Source: Burkholderiaceae bacterium
Lineage (GTDB): Bacteria; Pseudomonadota; Gammaproteobacteria; Burkholderiales; Burkholderiaceae_E
Reading direction: 5' to 3'
NCBI GenBank assembly: GCA_027493945.1
Contig: JAOSJU010000001.1
Location: forward strand, 2,232,001-2,296,000
Length of the DNA: 64,000 nucleotides
Each line of letters starts with the position of its first letter. Position 1 is the first letter of the stretch. This document shows positions 42,450 to 53,494 of the stretch, in pieces. The translations under genes and the position numbers were made by a program. A model generated the notes under the pieces. It worked only from the letters and a program-made list of their open reading frames with translations, was not told where the DNA came from and did not search any database.

Positions 42450-43267
42450 CCCGAAACCCTCCCGTAAACATGCTGATCCAGGTACTCTCCGAAGCGCTCG
42501 TTGTTGGCGGCATCGATGTACACGCGGACGTGGTCATAGTCTGCGTCGTAACGGCCATGGCACGAGCAAGGGTAGGCACCTCGCGGGCATTCGACGACCG
42601 CGTCGACGAGAAAGTGCGGGATCGTCGTTTCTCCGGGACGTTTCTGGAACTCTTCGGTAGGAACGATCTTCTCGGCGCTGACGACTACCTTCCTGGCGGC
42701 CTTCGCCTTGATCACGTCTTCGTAGTGGGGGCCTTCGATGCGGCAATTCCCGTAGGCGTCCGCCTCGTGGACATGAAGAATCGCGACGTCCGGCTCGATC
42801 GCACGAACCGCGATCAGCTTCTCGCCGGTGAACGGATCTTCGACTTCGCGCTGGCTCCCCAGCATCTCGCTGATGCCGAGCAGGTCTGAACCAAGCATGC
42901 CACGCACCGTAAGCGACGGGACTCCCATGGCGGCGGCTCGGAATCCGGCCATGATGGGTTGGCACGCACCCTCCTTGGTGACGATCTCGCGCGCCTGGGA
43001 TTTCTTGCGGAAGTTGGGCGCAAAGCCCAGGAGTTCGAAGGCCAGCAATCCCGCACGAACCTTGGCGACGCATCCAGCGCCAATGAGGATGTCGAAATCG
43101 ATCGCCGGTTCACGGTCGACCAGAACGAGCTCCTTACGCCCCTGGCGTATCAGTTCCCGCAGCATCTCCATGGGTGCGCGATGGAATGTCGCACCACCGG
43201 TAGTGATGACGTCACCATCCTTCACCAATCGTGCAGCCTCCCCGAGGCTCGTCAGTACTCTTCGCAT
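42446..43267 (-). CDS. CoA-transferase family I, alpha subunit
   Basis: A 273-residue subunit. DVITTGGATFHRAPMEMLRE has the Gly-rich CoA-binding loop position, and VAILHVHEADAYGNCRIEGP and AARKVVVSAEKIVPTEEFQK are typical of GctA/IpdA proteins. Together with the beta subunit it would transfer CoA to, or cleave, an acyl-CoA intermediate. It is coupled to the beta-subunit gene by a 4-bp overlap and follows the acyl-CoA synthetase gene by 45 bp. Confidence 0.87.
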   Translation of the reverse strand: MRRVLTSLGEAARLVKDGDVITTGGATFHRAPMEMLRELIRQGRKELVLVDREPAIDFDILIGAGCVAKVRAGLLAFELLGFAPNFRKKSQAREIVTKEGACQPIMAGFRAAAMGVPSLTVRGMLGSDLLGISEMLGSQREVEDPFTGEKLIAVRAIEPDVAILHVHEADAYGNCRIEGPHYEDVIKAKAARKVVVSAEKIVPTEEFQKRPGETTIPHFLVDAVVECPRGAYPCSCHGRYDADYDHVRVYIDAANNERFGEYLDQHVYGRVSG

Positions 43268-43312
43268 GGATCTTCCTTGTCGTCTTTAATGGTTGAGACG
43301 CGACTCGACACG

Positions 43313-44962
43313 TCACGTCTGGCCTGGGCTGGTTCGTTCCCTTTCGCGCAGCAGGAACTTCTGGACCTTGCCTGCGGAGGTGCGCGGAATCACGCCAAAC
43401 TCGACCTCTTTCGGACACTTGAAGTGGGCCATGCTCTGCCGACAGAAGGCGATGATCTCCTCGCTGGTCGGGGACGTGCCGGGCTTCGGATCCACCAGAC
43501 ATTTCACCACCTCGCCCCACTTCGCATCGGGTTTGCCAAAGCAAACCACCTCGTTCACGTCGGGGTGCTGGTAGATGACGTTCTCGACTTCAAGGCCGAT
43601 CACGTTCTCCCCCCGCTGATGATCACATCCTTGAACCGATCCTTGACCTCGACGTAGCCGTCCGGATGGATGACTCCGCCGTCGCCTGAGTGAAACCAGC
43701 CATCGCGGAAGGCCCCGGCGTTCTCCTCGGGTGCCTGGTAGTAGCCACGGACCACGTCGTTGCCGCGCATCACGATCTCACCAATGGTCTTGCCGTCACG
43801 CGGAACGTCCCTTCCCTCGGCATCGATGACGCGGACCTGACCGGCCGTGATGTTCGGAATGCCTTGTCGCATTTTCATCACGAGCCGTTCTTCCGGGCTC
43901 AGGCGATCCCAATCCGGGTTCCACTCACATATCGTGAACGGGCCGTACGTCTCGGTGAGCCCGTAAGCGTGGCGGATCTCACCACCCCTCTCCTCCATCG
44001 ATCGCAGAACAGTCGCCGGAGGGTGCAGCGGCGACGTTCATAATCACTTTTTGCGGAAAGCGGCGGATGCCACGCTCGTCCATGTATTGGCCGAGACGGT
44101 GGAATACGATCGGAGCCCCTGCCATGTGAGTGACGCCGTGGCGCTCGATCGCCTGCCAGATCAGGTCCGGCTCGGGCGCGGGCAGGCACACATTGGTGGC
44201 TCCCATGCCGGCAGTCACCCAGGTCCAGCACCATCCGTTGCAGTGGAACATCGGCAACGTCCAGAGGTAGACCGACCGTGCGTCCACGGAATGCTCGATC
44301 ATCTTGGCGAGCGCATGCAGATAGGCGCTGCGATGCGAGTAGATGCATCCTTTGGGCTTACCCGTCGTACCGCTGGTGTAGTCGATCGCAATGACGTCAT
44401 TTTCGTCTGCGAGATCGAGCGGCACGTAGGTGTCGGGGGCGGCGGAGATGAACGCCTCGTAGTCGATGCAGTCAAAAGCGACGCTCGGTGCCTCGCCATG
44501 GGTATCGCGGGCATCGAACAGGCCGACGTACAACTCGACGCCCGGCATGAGAGACCGGTCCACGCGTTCGGCGAGCCCGGCATCGACGAACAGAATGCGT
44601 GCGCCACACAGGTTCACGATTGTGGCTATTTCGTGGGCGTTAAGCCGGTAGTTGATCGCCACGATCGCCCCCGTGAGAGGGATTCCATAGTGCGCTTCAA
44701 GGAGCGGCGGAAAATTGCGCGACAGGAACGCAACGTTCTCGCCCCTACCCACGCCTCTGGCCTTGAGCGCGTTGCTCAGGCGGTTGACCCGACCGAAGAA
44801 CTCACCCCAATTCCAGCGTCTGGATCCGTCGATCACCGCCACCCTTTCGGGCATCGCGGACGCAATTCGCTCGAGAAAGCTCAGTGGAGTCAGAGGGTCG
44901 TACCACGCTTTCAGTTCGTTCGCCACTTCTTCCTCCCCTCTGTACCCATAAGAGTCTGTCAA
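43313..44962 (-). pseudogene. AMP-forming acyl-CoA synthetase, two frameshifts
   Basis: The N-terminal 320 residues contain the AMP-binding motif DYTSGTTGKPKGCIYSHR and LPMFHCNGWCWTWVTAGMG. After an indel near 43995 the frame with HAYGLTETYGPFTICEWNPD and DGWFHSGDGGVIHPDGYVEV follows. At the GGGGGG run near 43603 a second indel leads to IGLEVENVIYQHPDVNEVVC and RTSAGKVQKFLL, the C-terminal catalytic Lys region. The restored length is about 548 residues, as expected. It activates a carboxylic acid to its CoA ester; the substrate cannot be read from sequence. Confidence 0.88.
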
Positions 44963-45137
44963 AGCATCCAGCCTGGCTGGATTCTGGTGCTCAAAATGGG
45001 AGTCCTGAGCAATTCAGGCCCGCATCTGGACCCGGTGTTCCGTAAGAAAAATCAATGACTTACAGAACGTTTTCTTGAGAGCATCCCGATCGGAAGCTGG
45101 GACGGCATTACGTTCCGTTATTTGCGGGTTGATGTAC
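44963..45137. other. short intergenic stretch upstream of acyl-CoA synthetase
   Basis: About 175 bp of lower GC without ORF. It holds the putative leader of the acyl-CoA synthetase gene and borders the IS630 left end. No clear promoter was identified. Confidence 0.3.
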
Positions 45138-46304
45138 TAGTGTAGTGTTCGATTCTTGACAAAGCTTAAGGGATTGTGCTGATGCTCATGCTCTACTGCT
45201 GCAACCACAGGAGTCAGAGCGTGCGAGTTGCCCCGGCGATCGAGTTGAATGCGCAAGAGCAGGCCGAACTGACCCGCCTGTCGCGCGCGAAGACGACCAG
45301 CGTGCGATTGGCCGAGCGTGCGCGCATCGTCTTGCTGGCCGCGCAGGGGCTGCAGAACCGCGAGATCGCCGAGCAGTTGGGCATCGACCGCATGACCGCC
45401 GGGCGCTGGCGCCAGCGCTACCGGCGTCGGGGCTCGAGGGGATCGAGCGCGACTTGCCGCGCGGCGCGCCGCCCGTGAAGGTGGATGCGGCGCGACTGGT
45501 CGAGCTGACCACGCAGACGACGCCCGAGGCGGCCACGCACTGGAGCACGCGCAAGATGGCCGCGGTGCTCGGCGTGGCCCCCAGCACGGTGATGCGCCAC
45601 TGGCAGGCCCATGGCCTGAAGCCGCACCTGGTGCGCGGATTCAAGATCTCGCGCGACCCGCAGTTCGTCGAGAAGCTCGAAGACATCGTCGGCCTGTACA
45701 TGTCCCCGCCCGAGCACGCGATCGTGCTGTGCTGCGACGAGAAGAGCCAGGTCCAGGCGCTCGATCGCACGCAGCCCGGGCTGCCGATGAAGAAGGGCCG
45801 CGCGCAGACGATGACGCACGACTACAAGCGTCACGGCACGACGACGCTGTTCGCCGCGCTCAACGTGCTCGATGGAAAGGTGATCGGCCAGTGCCACGAG
45901 CGACACACCCACGCCGAATGGCTGAAGTTCCTGCGCAGGATCGAGCGCGAGACACCCAAGGACAAGACCTTGCATCTGATTGCCGACAACTACGCCACCC
46001 ATAAGCACCCGGCCGTGCAGCAGTGGCTCGCCCGGCATCCGCGCATCGCCATGCACTTCACGCCGACCTCGGCGTCGTGGCTGAACATGGTCGAGCGGTT
46101 CTTCCGCGACCTGACCACCGAACGGCTGCGCCGAGGCGTGTTCACCAGCGTGCCGGAGTTGGTGGACGCGATCGACGGGTACGTTGCGCATCACAACACC
46201 GACCCCAAGCCGTTTATCTGGACGAAGAACGCGCGAGACATCCTGCAGAAGGTCATTCGGGCGAACTCGCGCTTAAGCGGCAAACAGAACGCAACACTGC
46301 ACTA
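45138..46304 (+). mobile_element. IS630-family insertion sequence
   Basis: The ends carry matching inverted repeats, TAGTGTAGTGTTCGATTC on the left and, read inward on the other strand, TAGTGCAGTGTTGCGTTC on the right. TA lies at both tips, the IS630 target duplication. One transposase gene fills the 1.17 kb. It is inserted between the leftward genes for a CoA-transferase III and an acyl-CoA synthetase and reads against them, so it probably splits a former operon. Confidence 0.88.
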
Positions 46305-46305
46305 G
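45221..46305 (+). pseudogene. IS630 transposase, frameshifted
   Basis: The N-terminal HTH part (NREIAEQLGIDRMTAGRWRQ) is in one frame, with GTG at 45221 after AGGAG. The DDE part is in another, from about 45430 on. One missing G in the GGGG near 45428 explains the break and restores RRRGLEGIERDLPRGAP. The catalytic residues are in AIVLCCDEKSQVQALDRTQP, LHLIADNYATHKHPAVQQW and TSASWLNMVERFFRDLTTER. The total of about 361 residues is normal. The stop codon lies in the right inverted repeat. Confidence 0.87.
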
Positions 46306-46326
46306 GCGCTTTCAGGCTTGCCCCTG

Positions 46327-47576
46327 TCAGATCACGCCTTGCTCGCGCAGATCCTGCAATTCGGCCGGATCAATCCCGAGCCACTCCCCGTAGACTTCGT
46401 CGCAGTGCTCGCCCAGGCGTGGACTCGGTGTGGTCACGGGCACCTCGGTACCGTGGATGCGCAACGGGCTGTTGGGAAGAATCGCCTCACCCATTTCTGG
46501 GTGAATGACCTGTTCGAGCATGCCCCGTTCGTGCATTCCCCTGTCGTTTCGGACTTCGGCCAAGGTCCGCACGGGTGCCGCGGGAAAGCGAAACTTCCTG
46601 GCCAGATCGACGATCCGCTCTCGCGTCTGGGTGCGCGCCCACTGTTCGACGATACGGTCCAGCACGTCCATGTGTCGGCAACGATCGGCGTTGCTCAGGA
46701 ATCGGGGATCGGCACTGGAGTCCCGGTTGCTCCATCGCCAAGGTCAGCTGGTGCCAATGGTCTTCCTTGACGCAAACGATGGCCACGTGACCATCGCCGG
46801 CCTCGTAGACGGACCACGGCGCGACCGACAATCCGCTGTGGTGATTGCCAGTGCGGGTCGATGCCGAGTCGTTGCCGTGAATCAGGCCCGAGGCTCGAGG
46901 CCAAGGCCGGGTAGACGGCCTCCTGCATCGCCACTTCCACCATTCGCCCCTTGCCGGTTCGATTGCGCTCGTAAAGGGCAGTGAGGATGGCGGCATACAG
47001 ATGGGTTCCGCCTAGAAAATCAGCGACGGCGATCCCCGCCTTCACCGGCCGGCTGCCGGGGAATCCGGTTACGCTCATCACGCCCGAGTAGGCTTGAACG
47101 ATGACGTCCATCGCCAACCGGTCGCGATCCGGCCCGGTCAAGCCGAACCCGGTTCCCGAGGCGTAGACCAGACGCGGATTCTCCTTCTGCAGCGTTTCCC
47201 AGCCAACGCCCAGTCGATCCATGACGCCAGGTGCGAAGTTCTCGATCAGCACATCGGCACGCTTGGCCATCTCGATCAATAGAGCCCGGCCCCTGTCGGT
47301 CTTGAGGTTGAGCGTGACGCCTCGCTTGTTCGCGTTGAGCATCGCGTATGGCAGCAACGCTCCCTGCCGAACCTTCGCCCTCTGACGGGTCGAATCGCCG
47401 TGAAGCGGCTCCACACGAACGACATCGGCTCCCGCCTTGGCCATCAAGAATCCGGCATAAGGCCCCTGATATGCCTGGCCGAGATCAATGACCGTCAATC
47501 CACCCAACGGTCTGCTCGCCGTTCCTGCGCCGCCGGAAGATGGCAGAGTTGGAGCCACGTCAACACCCCCTTCCAT
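46327..47576 (-). pseudogene. CaiB/BaiF-type CoA-transferase, two frameshifts
   Basis: From ATG 47576 the frame gives LGGLTVIDLGQAYQGPYAGF, GADVVRVEPLHGDSTRQRAK, NANKRGVTLNLKTDRGRALL and ADVLIENFAPGVMDRLGVGW, all family III hallmarks. Indels near 46860 and 46715 then move through VYEAGDGHVAIVCVKEDHWH into RFPAAPVRTLAEVRNDRGMH and the end at 46327. The restored length is about 415 residues. The start overlaps the crotonase gene by about 80 bp, so the true start may be downstream. It lies next to the right end of IS630. Confidence 0.85.
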
Positions 47577-48331
47577 TGCGGGGCGCGCTTCTCGGCAAAG
47601 GCCTTCGGTCCCTCGCGCGCGTCGTGGCTCTGGTGCACGCGCAGGCGCACCTCTTCCTGCGTCTTGAATGCGGTTTCGAGAGAAGGTATTGCCAACCCTC
47701 TCACGACCTCCGACTTCGTTACCCGAAGCGAGTTGGGCGATGCCGCCATGATTCTCCCCGCCCACCGTCGCGCTGCCGGGATCACCTCACCCTTTGGAAC
47801 GACTTCATTGACGAAGCCAAGCTGCAACCCTTCGGCCGCCGACACCCTGCGACCTGTCAACAGGATGTCCATGGCCTGCTTCAGCGGGATCTGGCGCGGA
47901 AGCCGATGAATACCGCCGCCAAGCGCCACGAGCCCACGCAATGGCTCCGGAAGCGCGAACACCGCATCCTCGGCCGCGACGATCAGGTCGCATGCCAACG
48001 CCAGTTCGAAGCCGCCACCCATGGCAACCCCGTTGACCGCCGCGATAATCGGCTTGTCGATATCGAATCGACCCGCCAGTCCGCCAAACCCCTCTGCGAC
48101 GTGCTCGCGCGGAACGCCGGCGGCAAGGCGCTTGAGGTCATTGCCTGCGCAGAAGGCGCGCTCACCCGCCCCCGTGAGGATCGCAGCCCAGAGATCATCG
48201 TCCTCCTGAAAGCTGCTCCAGACGCCGGCCAGCTCCCGATGGGCGTCGGCGTAAAGCGCATTCATCACTTCGGGGCGATCGATCGTGACGATCAACAAAT
48301 GCCCGTCCCTCTCCACCCTGCAGAAATTCAT
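47495..48331 (-). CDS. enoyl-CoA hydratase/isomerase (crotonase)
   Basis: A 278-residue crotonase. LLIVTIDRPEVMNALYADAH, the first oxyanion-hole segment ERAFCAGNDLKRLAAG and the second AAVNGVAMGGGFELALACDL are present, as is LPEPLRGLVALGGGIHRLPR. The residues at the hydratase Glu positions suggest activity, with Glu in ALPEPLRG. It acts on acyl-CoA intermediates of the cluster. The last about 25 residues read on past the normal crotonase end into the overlapping CoA-transferase gene. Confidence 0.9.
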   Translation of the reverse strand: MNFCRVERDGHLLIVTIDRPEVMNALYADAHRELAGVWSSFQEDDDLWAAILTGAGERAFCAGNDLKRLAAGVPREHVAEGFGGLAGRFDIDKPIIAAVNGVAMGGGFELALACDLIVAAEDAVFALPEPLRGLVALGGGIHRLPRQIPLKQAMDILLTGRRVSAAEGLQLGFVNEVVPKGEVIPAARRWAGRIMAASPNSLRVTKSEVVRGLAIPSLETAFKTQEEVRLRVHQSHDAREGPKAFAEKRAPQWKGVLTWLQLCHLPAAQERRADRWVD

Positions 48332-48431
48332 TTTGGCCGTCCTGCTCCCATGCACAGGTACACACGCACGCGGCGCGCCGGTCGCTTGCGCATTCGGCGC
48401 GCGGCACCACGACTGCTCGCTCCGAGGCGTG

Positions 48432-49124
48432 TCATCGACTCTCGCCGCCCAGCAGGCCTGCCACTTCCGAGGAGTCAACGACCGGGCCGAAATACCAGCG
48501 ATGTTGTTCGAGCGTTTCTTCGTGGAATCCGTTGTCGCGCGTATCGCAGGCGTCGCCGATCACTATCGTTCCATAGCCCTTGTCGTACGATGTGCGGGCC
48601 GTATTCGCGACGCAGAAGTCGGTGAGGTAGCCGCAAATCAGCAAGTCTTGCACTCCGAGTTGCCGCAGGTACTTGTCGAGGTTGGTACCCTCGAAGCAAC
48701 CTGATGCAGACTTGTCGAGAACATAGTCCTCCTGTCGCATCACGGCCTTGAGTTCGTCGACGATCTCGACGTCCCATGAGCCGTCCTTGAATATGTCCGG
48801 AATGCGTTTGCGCAACTCGATGGTGCGTGCCGACGCCATTGTTCCCGGGAAGACGTCCTTGCCGTCGGACGGCCTGAGAAAGCGGATCCAGAAAACCGGT
48901 ACGGAGGCTTCATGCGCCGCTTTCACCGCCCGGATGATTGCGGATACGCTGCGATCGACGCGTTTCCACACGCCGTAGTAGCTCATGTTGCCGTTCTCCT
49001 TCAGGATATCGTTCTGCGCGTCGATAACCAGAAGAGCCGATCTGCGCGGTTTGAAATTTCGCCGCCAGTCGACCATCTGCCACATGGGTCTCTGACCGAT
49101 TTCCATCGCCGCTGCATTGCTCAC
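48432..49124 (-). CDS. isochorismatase-family cysteine hydrolase
   Basis: A 230-residue hydrolase. The catalytic triad is visible: Asp in RRSALLVIDAQNDILKENGN, Lys in EDYVLDKSASGCFEGTNLD, and Cys in LLICGYLTDFCVANTARTSY. The family splits C-N bonds of carbamoyl, amide or ureido groups, among others. The ABC transporter genes directly upstream and the aminotransferase and aldehyde dehydrogenase further upstream suggest that an amide or ureido compound is imported and broken down. Confidence 0.9.
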   Translation of the reverse strand: MSNAAAMEIGQRPMWQMVDWRRNFKPRRSALLVIDAQNDILKENGNMSYYGVWKRVDRSVSAIIRAVKAAHEASVPVFWIRFLRPSDGKDVFPGTMASARTIELRKRIPDIFKDGSWDVEIVDELKAVMRQEDYVLDKSASGCFEGTNLDKYLRQLGVQDLLICGYLTDFCVANTARTSYDKGYGTIVIGDACDTRDNGFHEETLEQHRWYFGPVVDSSEVAGLLGGESR

Positions 49125-49174
49125 TTTCAGTTCTCCGTTTGATTTCGTTTCTTGAACGAGGCCTGCGGTTTCAT

Positions 49175-50002
49175 TCAGATTGCCGGGCCGTAATGATGTG
49201 CGAACCGGGTGATCAGGAAGCGGAACACCCGATCAGCGAGAACCCCCAATGCGCCGAGGCAAATGATTCCCACGAAGATGTGGTCGGTTGCCATCCACAG
49301 GCGCGAGTTGTAGATCAGGAATCCGAGTCCGCTGTCTGCGGCGATCATCTCCGCGGAAACCACGGTTGCGAACGAATTTCCCATCGCGAGCCTCATGCCC
49401 GTCAAGACGAACGGAACGGTCGCAGGCCAGATCACATGTACGAAGGTCTTGAACGGAGTGGCCCCCAGGCTTGCTGCGGCGCGAAGCTTGTTCGGCGAGA
49501 TGTTGGCAACGCCCACCACTGTGTTGATGAGAACGATGAACACGGTGGTGTAGATGATGATCAGCACCTTGGAGATCTCTCCGATGCCGAACCAGAGAAC
49601 GACAGGTGTCAACCAGGCGATGGCCGGGACGAAGCGGAAGAACTCGGAGTAGGGATCGAGCATCGCGCGTACGAAGCGATTCGAGCCCATCAGAAGGCCC
49701 ACAGGGATCGCGATTGCGCTACCGAGAAGAAACCCGGCGGCGATGCGTGCCATGCTGCTCGAGACGTGTTGACCGAGCTCGCCGCTCGCGATGAGCTCGA
49801 GTGCGGCCTCCAGAACAGCGAGCGGGCCGGGGAAGAATGCCGGCTCGAAGTAGCGGGTCGCGACGAAGTGCCACAACGACAGTGAACCGATGATCGAGGC
49901 GAAATAGACGAGACGCGTAGGCTTCAAACGCCGCAACACACGCATGGCGCCGCTCCCTCCCGCCACCGCACCACCGGGAAGCTCGTGGGCACGCCCGGTC
50001 AT
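49175..50002 (-). CDS. ABC transporter permease (SsuC/TauC type)
   Basis: A 275-residue inner-membrane permease with about six helices. The loop contacting the ATPase is recognisable in KLRAAASLGATPFKTFVHVI, and TGMRLAMGNSFATVVSAEMI is typical of the nitrate/sulfonate/taurine permeases. The first codons overlap the ATPase gene by 4 bp. MRVLRRLKPT at 49945 is an alternative start closer to the usual N-terminus. It forms an importer with the neighbouring ATPase and binding protein. Confidence 0.92.
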   Translation of the reverse strand: MTGRAHELPGGAVAGGSGAMRVLRRLKPTRLVYFASIIGSLSLWHFVATRYFEPAFFPGPLAVLEAALELIASGELGQHVSSSMARIAAGFLLGSAIAIPVGLLMGSNRFVRAMLDPYSEFFRFVPAIAWLTPVVLWFGIGEISKVLIIIYTTVFIVLINTVVGVANISPNKLRAAASLGATPFKTFVHVIWPATVPFVLTGMRLAMGNSFATVVSAEMIAADSGLGFLIYNSRLWMATDHIFVGIICLGALGVLADRVFRFLITRFAHHYGPAI

Positions 50003-50827
50003 GCGCGCACCTCTTCGCCCTCGATCAACTCGCTGATCGTCTCCCAGATTTGCCCAAATCTCGGGTCACCGCGTCTGCGTGGTCGTTCCAGGTCAACGTC
50101 GACCACATGCGATACGCGCGACCCGGGTCCCTTGCTCAGCAACACGATGCGGTCGCTCAACATGATCGCCTCGGCAATGTCATGCGTGATGAAGATGATG
50201 GTCTTGCGCGTCTTCATCCAGATCTCGACGAGGTCGTCCTGAAGCTTGCTTCGCGTCTGTGCGTCGAGCGCGCCGAAGGGCTCGTCCATTAGCAAGACCT
50301 TTGGTTCGTTCGCGAGCACCCGGGCGATCTGAATGCGCTGCTTCATGCCGCCGGACATCTCACCCGGATACTTGTCGGCGTGCGCACTCAAGTGGACCAG
50401 GTTCAGATAGTGGTCGACGATGGTCTCGCGCCGGGGCGCCTGGACGCCCCGCATCTTCAGGCCGAAAGCCACGTTGTCCTTGCCGTTCAACCAGGGGAAC
50501 AACGCATCGTCGCCCTGAAAAACAACGCCCCGGTCAGCACTCGCACCGGTGATCGGCGAACCGTCGAGGCTGATCCGTCCCCGCGACGGTAGCTGGAAAC
50601 CTGCGACCAGATTGAGCAAGGAGGTCTTGCCGCAGCCGCTCGGACCGAGGATGCAGATGAACTCGCCGTCGTCGACCCTCCAGATTCACTCCGGCGAGAA
50701 CCGGCGGAGACTGCAGGCCGCGGGCACGAGGATATGAATATTCGACCTCCGACAGGACGAGGAGGCGGCGCCGATCGGTGGCCGGAAGTGCCGATCGGGT
50801 GCGAGGCGTCACGGCGTTCATCACCAC
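49999..50827 (-). pseudogene. ABC transporter ATPase (SsuB/TauB type), frameshifted
   Basis: The start at 50827 gives LLVLSEVEYSYPRARGLQ and PPVLAGVNLE. Near 50685 an indel shifts to the frame encoding the Walker A (GPSGCGKTSLLNLVAG) region. Then come the Q-loop GVVFQGDDALFPWLNG, signature MSGGMKQRIQIARVLANEPK, Walker B VLLMDEPFGALD and the switch His in IIFITHDIAEAIMLSDRI. The restored length is about 275 residues. It energises uptake with the permease and receptor encoded on either side. Confidence 0.88.
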
Positions 50828-51812
50828 CCGGCGGCCAAAGTCGGATCTATCTTCTTGATGAACTCCGGACGGATGATCGTGGTTGCCGGCGGAACCGATT
50901 TCACCCGCCCGATCTCGAGTGCGAATTCGCCAAGTGTTTCATAGTCGTGCATCACGCGCGCACGTGCGAAATTCATGCTGTAGTCGAGGTTGTTGACCTG
51001 ATTCGCGGCGTCCGCCTGCGGAAGGCGCAACGCCTTGGAGACAATCCGGATGGTTTGCTCCTTGTTGGCTTCCATGAAGCGACTGGCCTCGCGCATCACC
51101 GGAGGATTGCCAGAAGCTTCGGCTCGTCGTTGATGAGCGACGGTCCGACGCATAGCCAGTTCACCACATTGATATTGTCTTCACCCAGATTCGCGAGTTT
51201 GTGCGCCCCTTGAACCAGGTTGAGGGCCCGCGATGGCCACGGCTCCCAGAGAAGGAATGCGTCGATGTCGCCGCGAGTCAGGGCAGCAACGGATTCGGGG
51301 GCCGGGACGTTTTTCTGCTTGATCTGATCAAGCGGAAGTCGCCGCTTGGTCACATATTGATTGAATAGGTAGTGCGCGATCGTGCCTCGTGGGTAGGCAA
51401 CGGTCTTTCCGACCAGATCTTCCGGCTTCTTGACCTCGGGTCGTGCGACGATGCTGAAGAGCGTGCCGCTCGAGGCAACGGCCGCGACGGCATAGAGCTT
51501 GATGCCCTTGTCGACACGCTGAAGCATCGAGTACATCGTGGCCGATGCCATGTCGGCGTTGCCGGTAGCGATCGCGTCGTATCCGAGCGACCCGTCGTCG
51601 AACTGGCGGTAGCTGAAGTCGATGCCCGCCTTGCTCCAGAGACCCAGTTCCTTCGCGACGATGTAGGTCGCGTAGTACGAATCGAGGCCGATCCCGGCGA
51701 CGACCTTCGCTTCCGACGCACGCACAGAGGCGGGCAGGCCGCCGAGAAGGGCCAGCGCACCCGCGGCGCCGATCAGTGCACGCCGGTGCGGATCATTGAT
51801 TGCAGACGTCAT
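50821..51812 (-). pseudogene. ABC transporter substrate-binding protein (SsuA/TauA type), frameshifted
   Basis: A periplasmic receptor starting at 51812. It has a Tat/Sec-like signal (HRRALIGAAGALALLGGLPA) and then KVVAGIGLDSYYATYIVAKE, GYDAIATGNADMASATMYSM and KTVAYPRGTIAHYLFNQYV, the NMT1/SsuA fold. After PKLLAILR an indel near 51105 shifts the frame to MREASRFMEANKEQTIRIVS, ending at 50821. The restored length is about 329 residues. Its ligand decides what the cluster degrades; it resembles sulfonate, taurine or pyrimidine receptors. Confidence 0.85.
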
Positions 51813-51858
51813 CTTCCTGTCTCCTGTCGTTTGTCGGTGTAGGGGCTCGGGGGGCCTG

Positions 51859-53244
51859 TCACGAAAGCAAGCGCCGCTGGCGCGCATGTGCAAGGGCTGC
51901 GTCGAGCCCGTGCCGGATGCCGTCGAACAGTTCGTCGATCTGATCGGCGGTAACGATCAAAGGCGGGCAGATTGCCAGCGCGTTACGGATACCTCGAACT
52001 AGGACGCCGCGCTCGGCCGCCGCCATCTGAGCAACCTTTGCGATGTCGTCGAGCGCACTGGAACGGTTCCTTTCGAGCCTTGTCCCTGGCGATTTCGAGG
52101 GCGCCGATCAGTCCTCTGCCGCGCGCTTGGCCAACCAACGGGTGGCTCTCGAGTGCGTGCAGCCGTTCCTGGAATTGCGGCGCGACCTTGCGCACCTCCT
52201 CCACGATGCCGCGCTCTTGGTAGATGTTCAGGGTCTCGAGCGCGACGGCTGCACAGACAGGATGGCCCGAATAGGTGACGCCGTGAGCGAAGACGCCTTT
52301 TCCACTTGTCTGTTCGACAACGGCCTCGTAGATCTCGGAGCTGACGAGGGTGGCCGAGATTGGCAGGTAGGAAGACGACAGCGCCTTCGCCACGGTCATG
52401 ATGTCTGGCCGGAGGTCAAAGGTCTGCGAGCCAAACATGTTCCCGGTTCGACCGAATCCACAGATGATTTCGTCGACGATGAACAGGATGTCGTATTTGG
52501 CAAGGAGCGCCTGGATCTGCGCGAAGTAGTTGGCCGGGGGAACGATGACACCGCCCGCGCCGTTGATCGGCTCGGCGATGAACGCAGCAATCGTGTCGGG
52601 CCCCTCGCGCAGGATCATCTGCTCCAGGTTGTCGACGATCCGGCGGGTGAAGGCCTCCTCGGTTTCCCCATCGAGGGCACCGTGGTAGTGGCTCGGACAG
52701 TCTGTGTGAAGGACCCGATCGATCGGCAGATCGAAGTTGGCATGATTGGCCGGCAAGCCGGTAAGACTGGCCGTGGCAATCGTCACGCCGTGGTAGGCGC
52801 GCATCCGCGAGATGATCTTCTTCTTCCGGGGCCTGCCCTTCGCATTGTTGTACGACCATACCAGCTTCACCGCAGCGTCGTTGGCTTCCGATCCCGAGTT
52901 TGCGAACAGCACCTTGCCCAGCTTGCTTGGCGCAATCTCCAGCAGCCTCGTCGCGAGCTCGATCGCCGGCTGCGTGGACCGGGAATTGAAGAGGTGGTAG
53001 TAAGGCAGCCTCTCGAATTGCCGGGCAGCCGCCATTGCCAGTCTGGGCTCCGAGAAGCCGAGCGAAACACTCCACAGGCCCGACATGCCCTCCGGTAGCG
53101 GCGACCCCTATCGTCGAAGACATACACCCCCTCGCCTCTTTCGATGATGAGGGGGCCGTTCGTCGCATGCGCGGCAAGGTCCGTGTATGGGTGGAACACG
53201 CTGGAAATGTCGCGCAAGGCTTGTTGTCGGTGCGAGTCGGTCAT
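51859..53244 (-). pseudogene. class III aminotransferase, two frameshifts
   Basis: A PLP enzyme of about 460 residues. It opens with SVFHPYTDLAAHATNGPLII, then after an indel near 53100 GLWSVSLGFSEPRLAMAAAR, FANSGSEANDAAVKLVWSYN and ILFIVDEIICGFGRTGNMFG, where the Asp contacts PLP. The Lys is in MTVAKALSSSYLPISATLVS. A second indel near 52062 leads into AAAERGVLVRGIRNALAICP and the end at 51859. It belongs to the omega-aminotransferase group acting on amines, beta-alanine, taurine or GABA-like substrates, matching the aldehyde dehydrogenase upstream. Confidence 0.87.
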
Positions 53245-53494
53245 GCGCTGCCCTCTGCCTGCGGAGCCGGATTCGGTCTACAGCAGGCTGCAAGAGATTC
53301 TGTCAAATGGAACAGGTAATCTATAAAATGCGAGCTGATGGATTTTTACCACCGGCGAGAGCCAGAAGTCAACAAGATTTCGTGGGACAGTGGGCGCCCT
53401 TGTACCGGAGACTCGCGAGTCCGCCGGAGCTGACGCCTACCTTGCGCAAAGGTGGCCGTTCAACAATCGACCGTTGCTGCGCTTACGACGGCGG
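53245..53494. other. intergenic stretch between aldehyde dehydrogenase and aminotransferase genes
   Basis: About 250 bp without a supported gene. The part near 53310-53350 is AT-rich and could hold a promoter for the aminotransferase and ABC genes. No specific element was recognised. Confidence 0.3.
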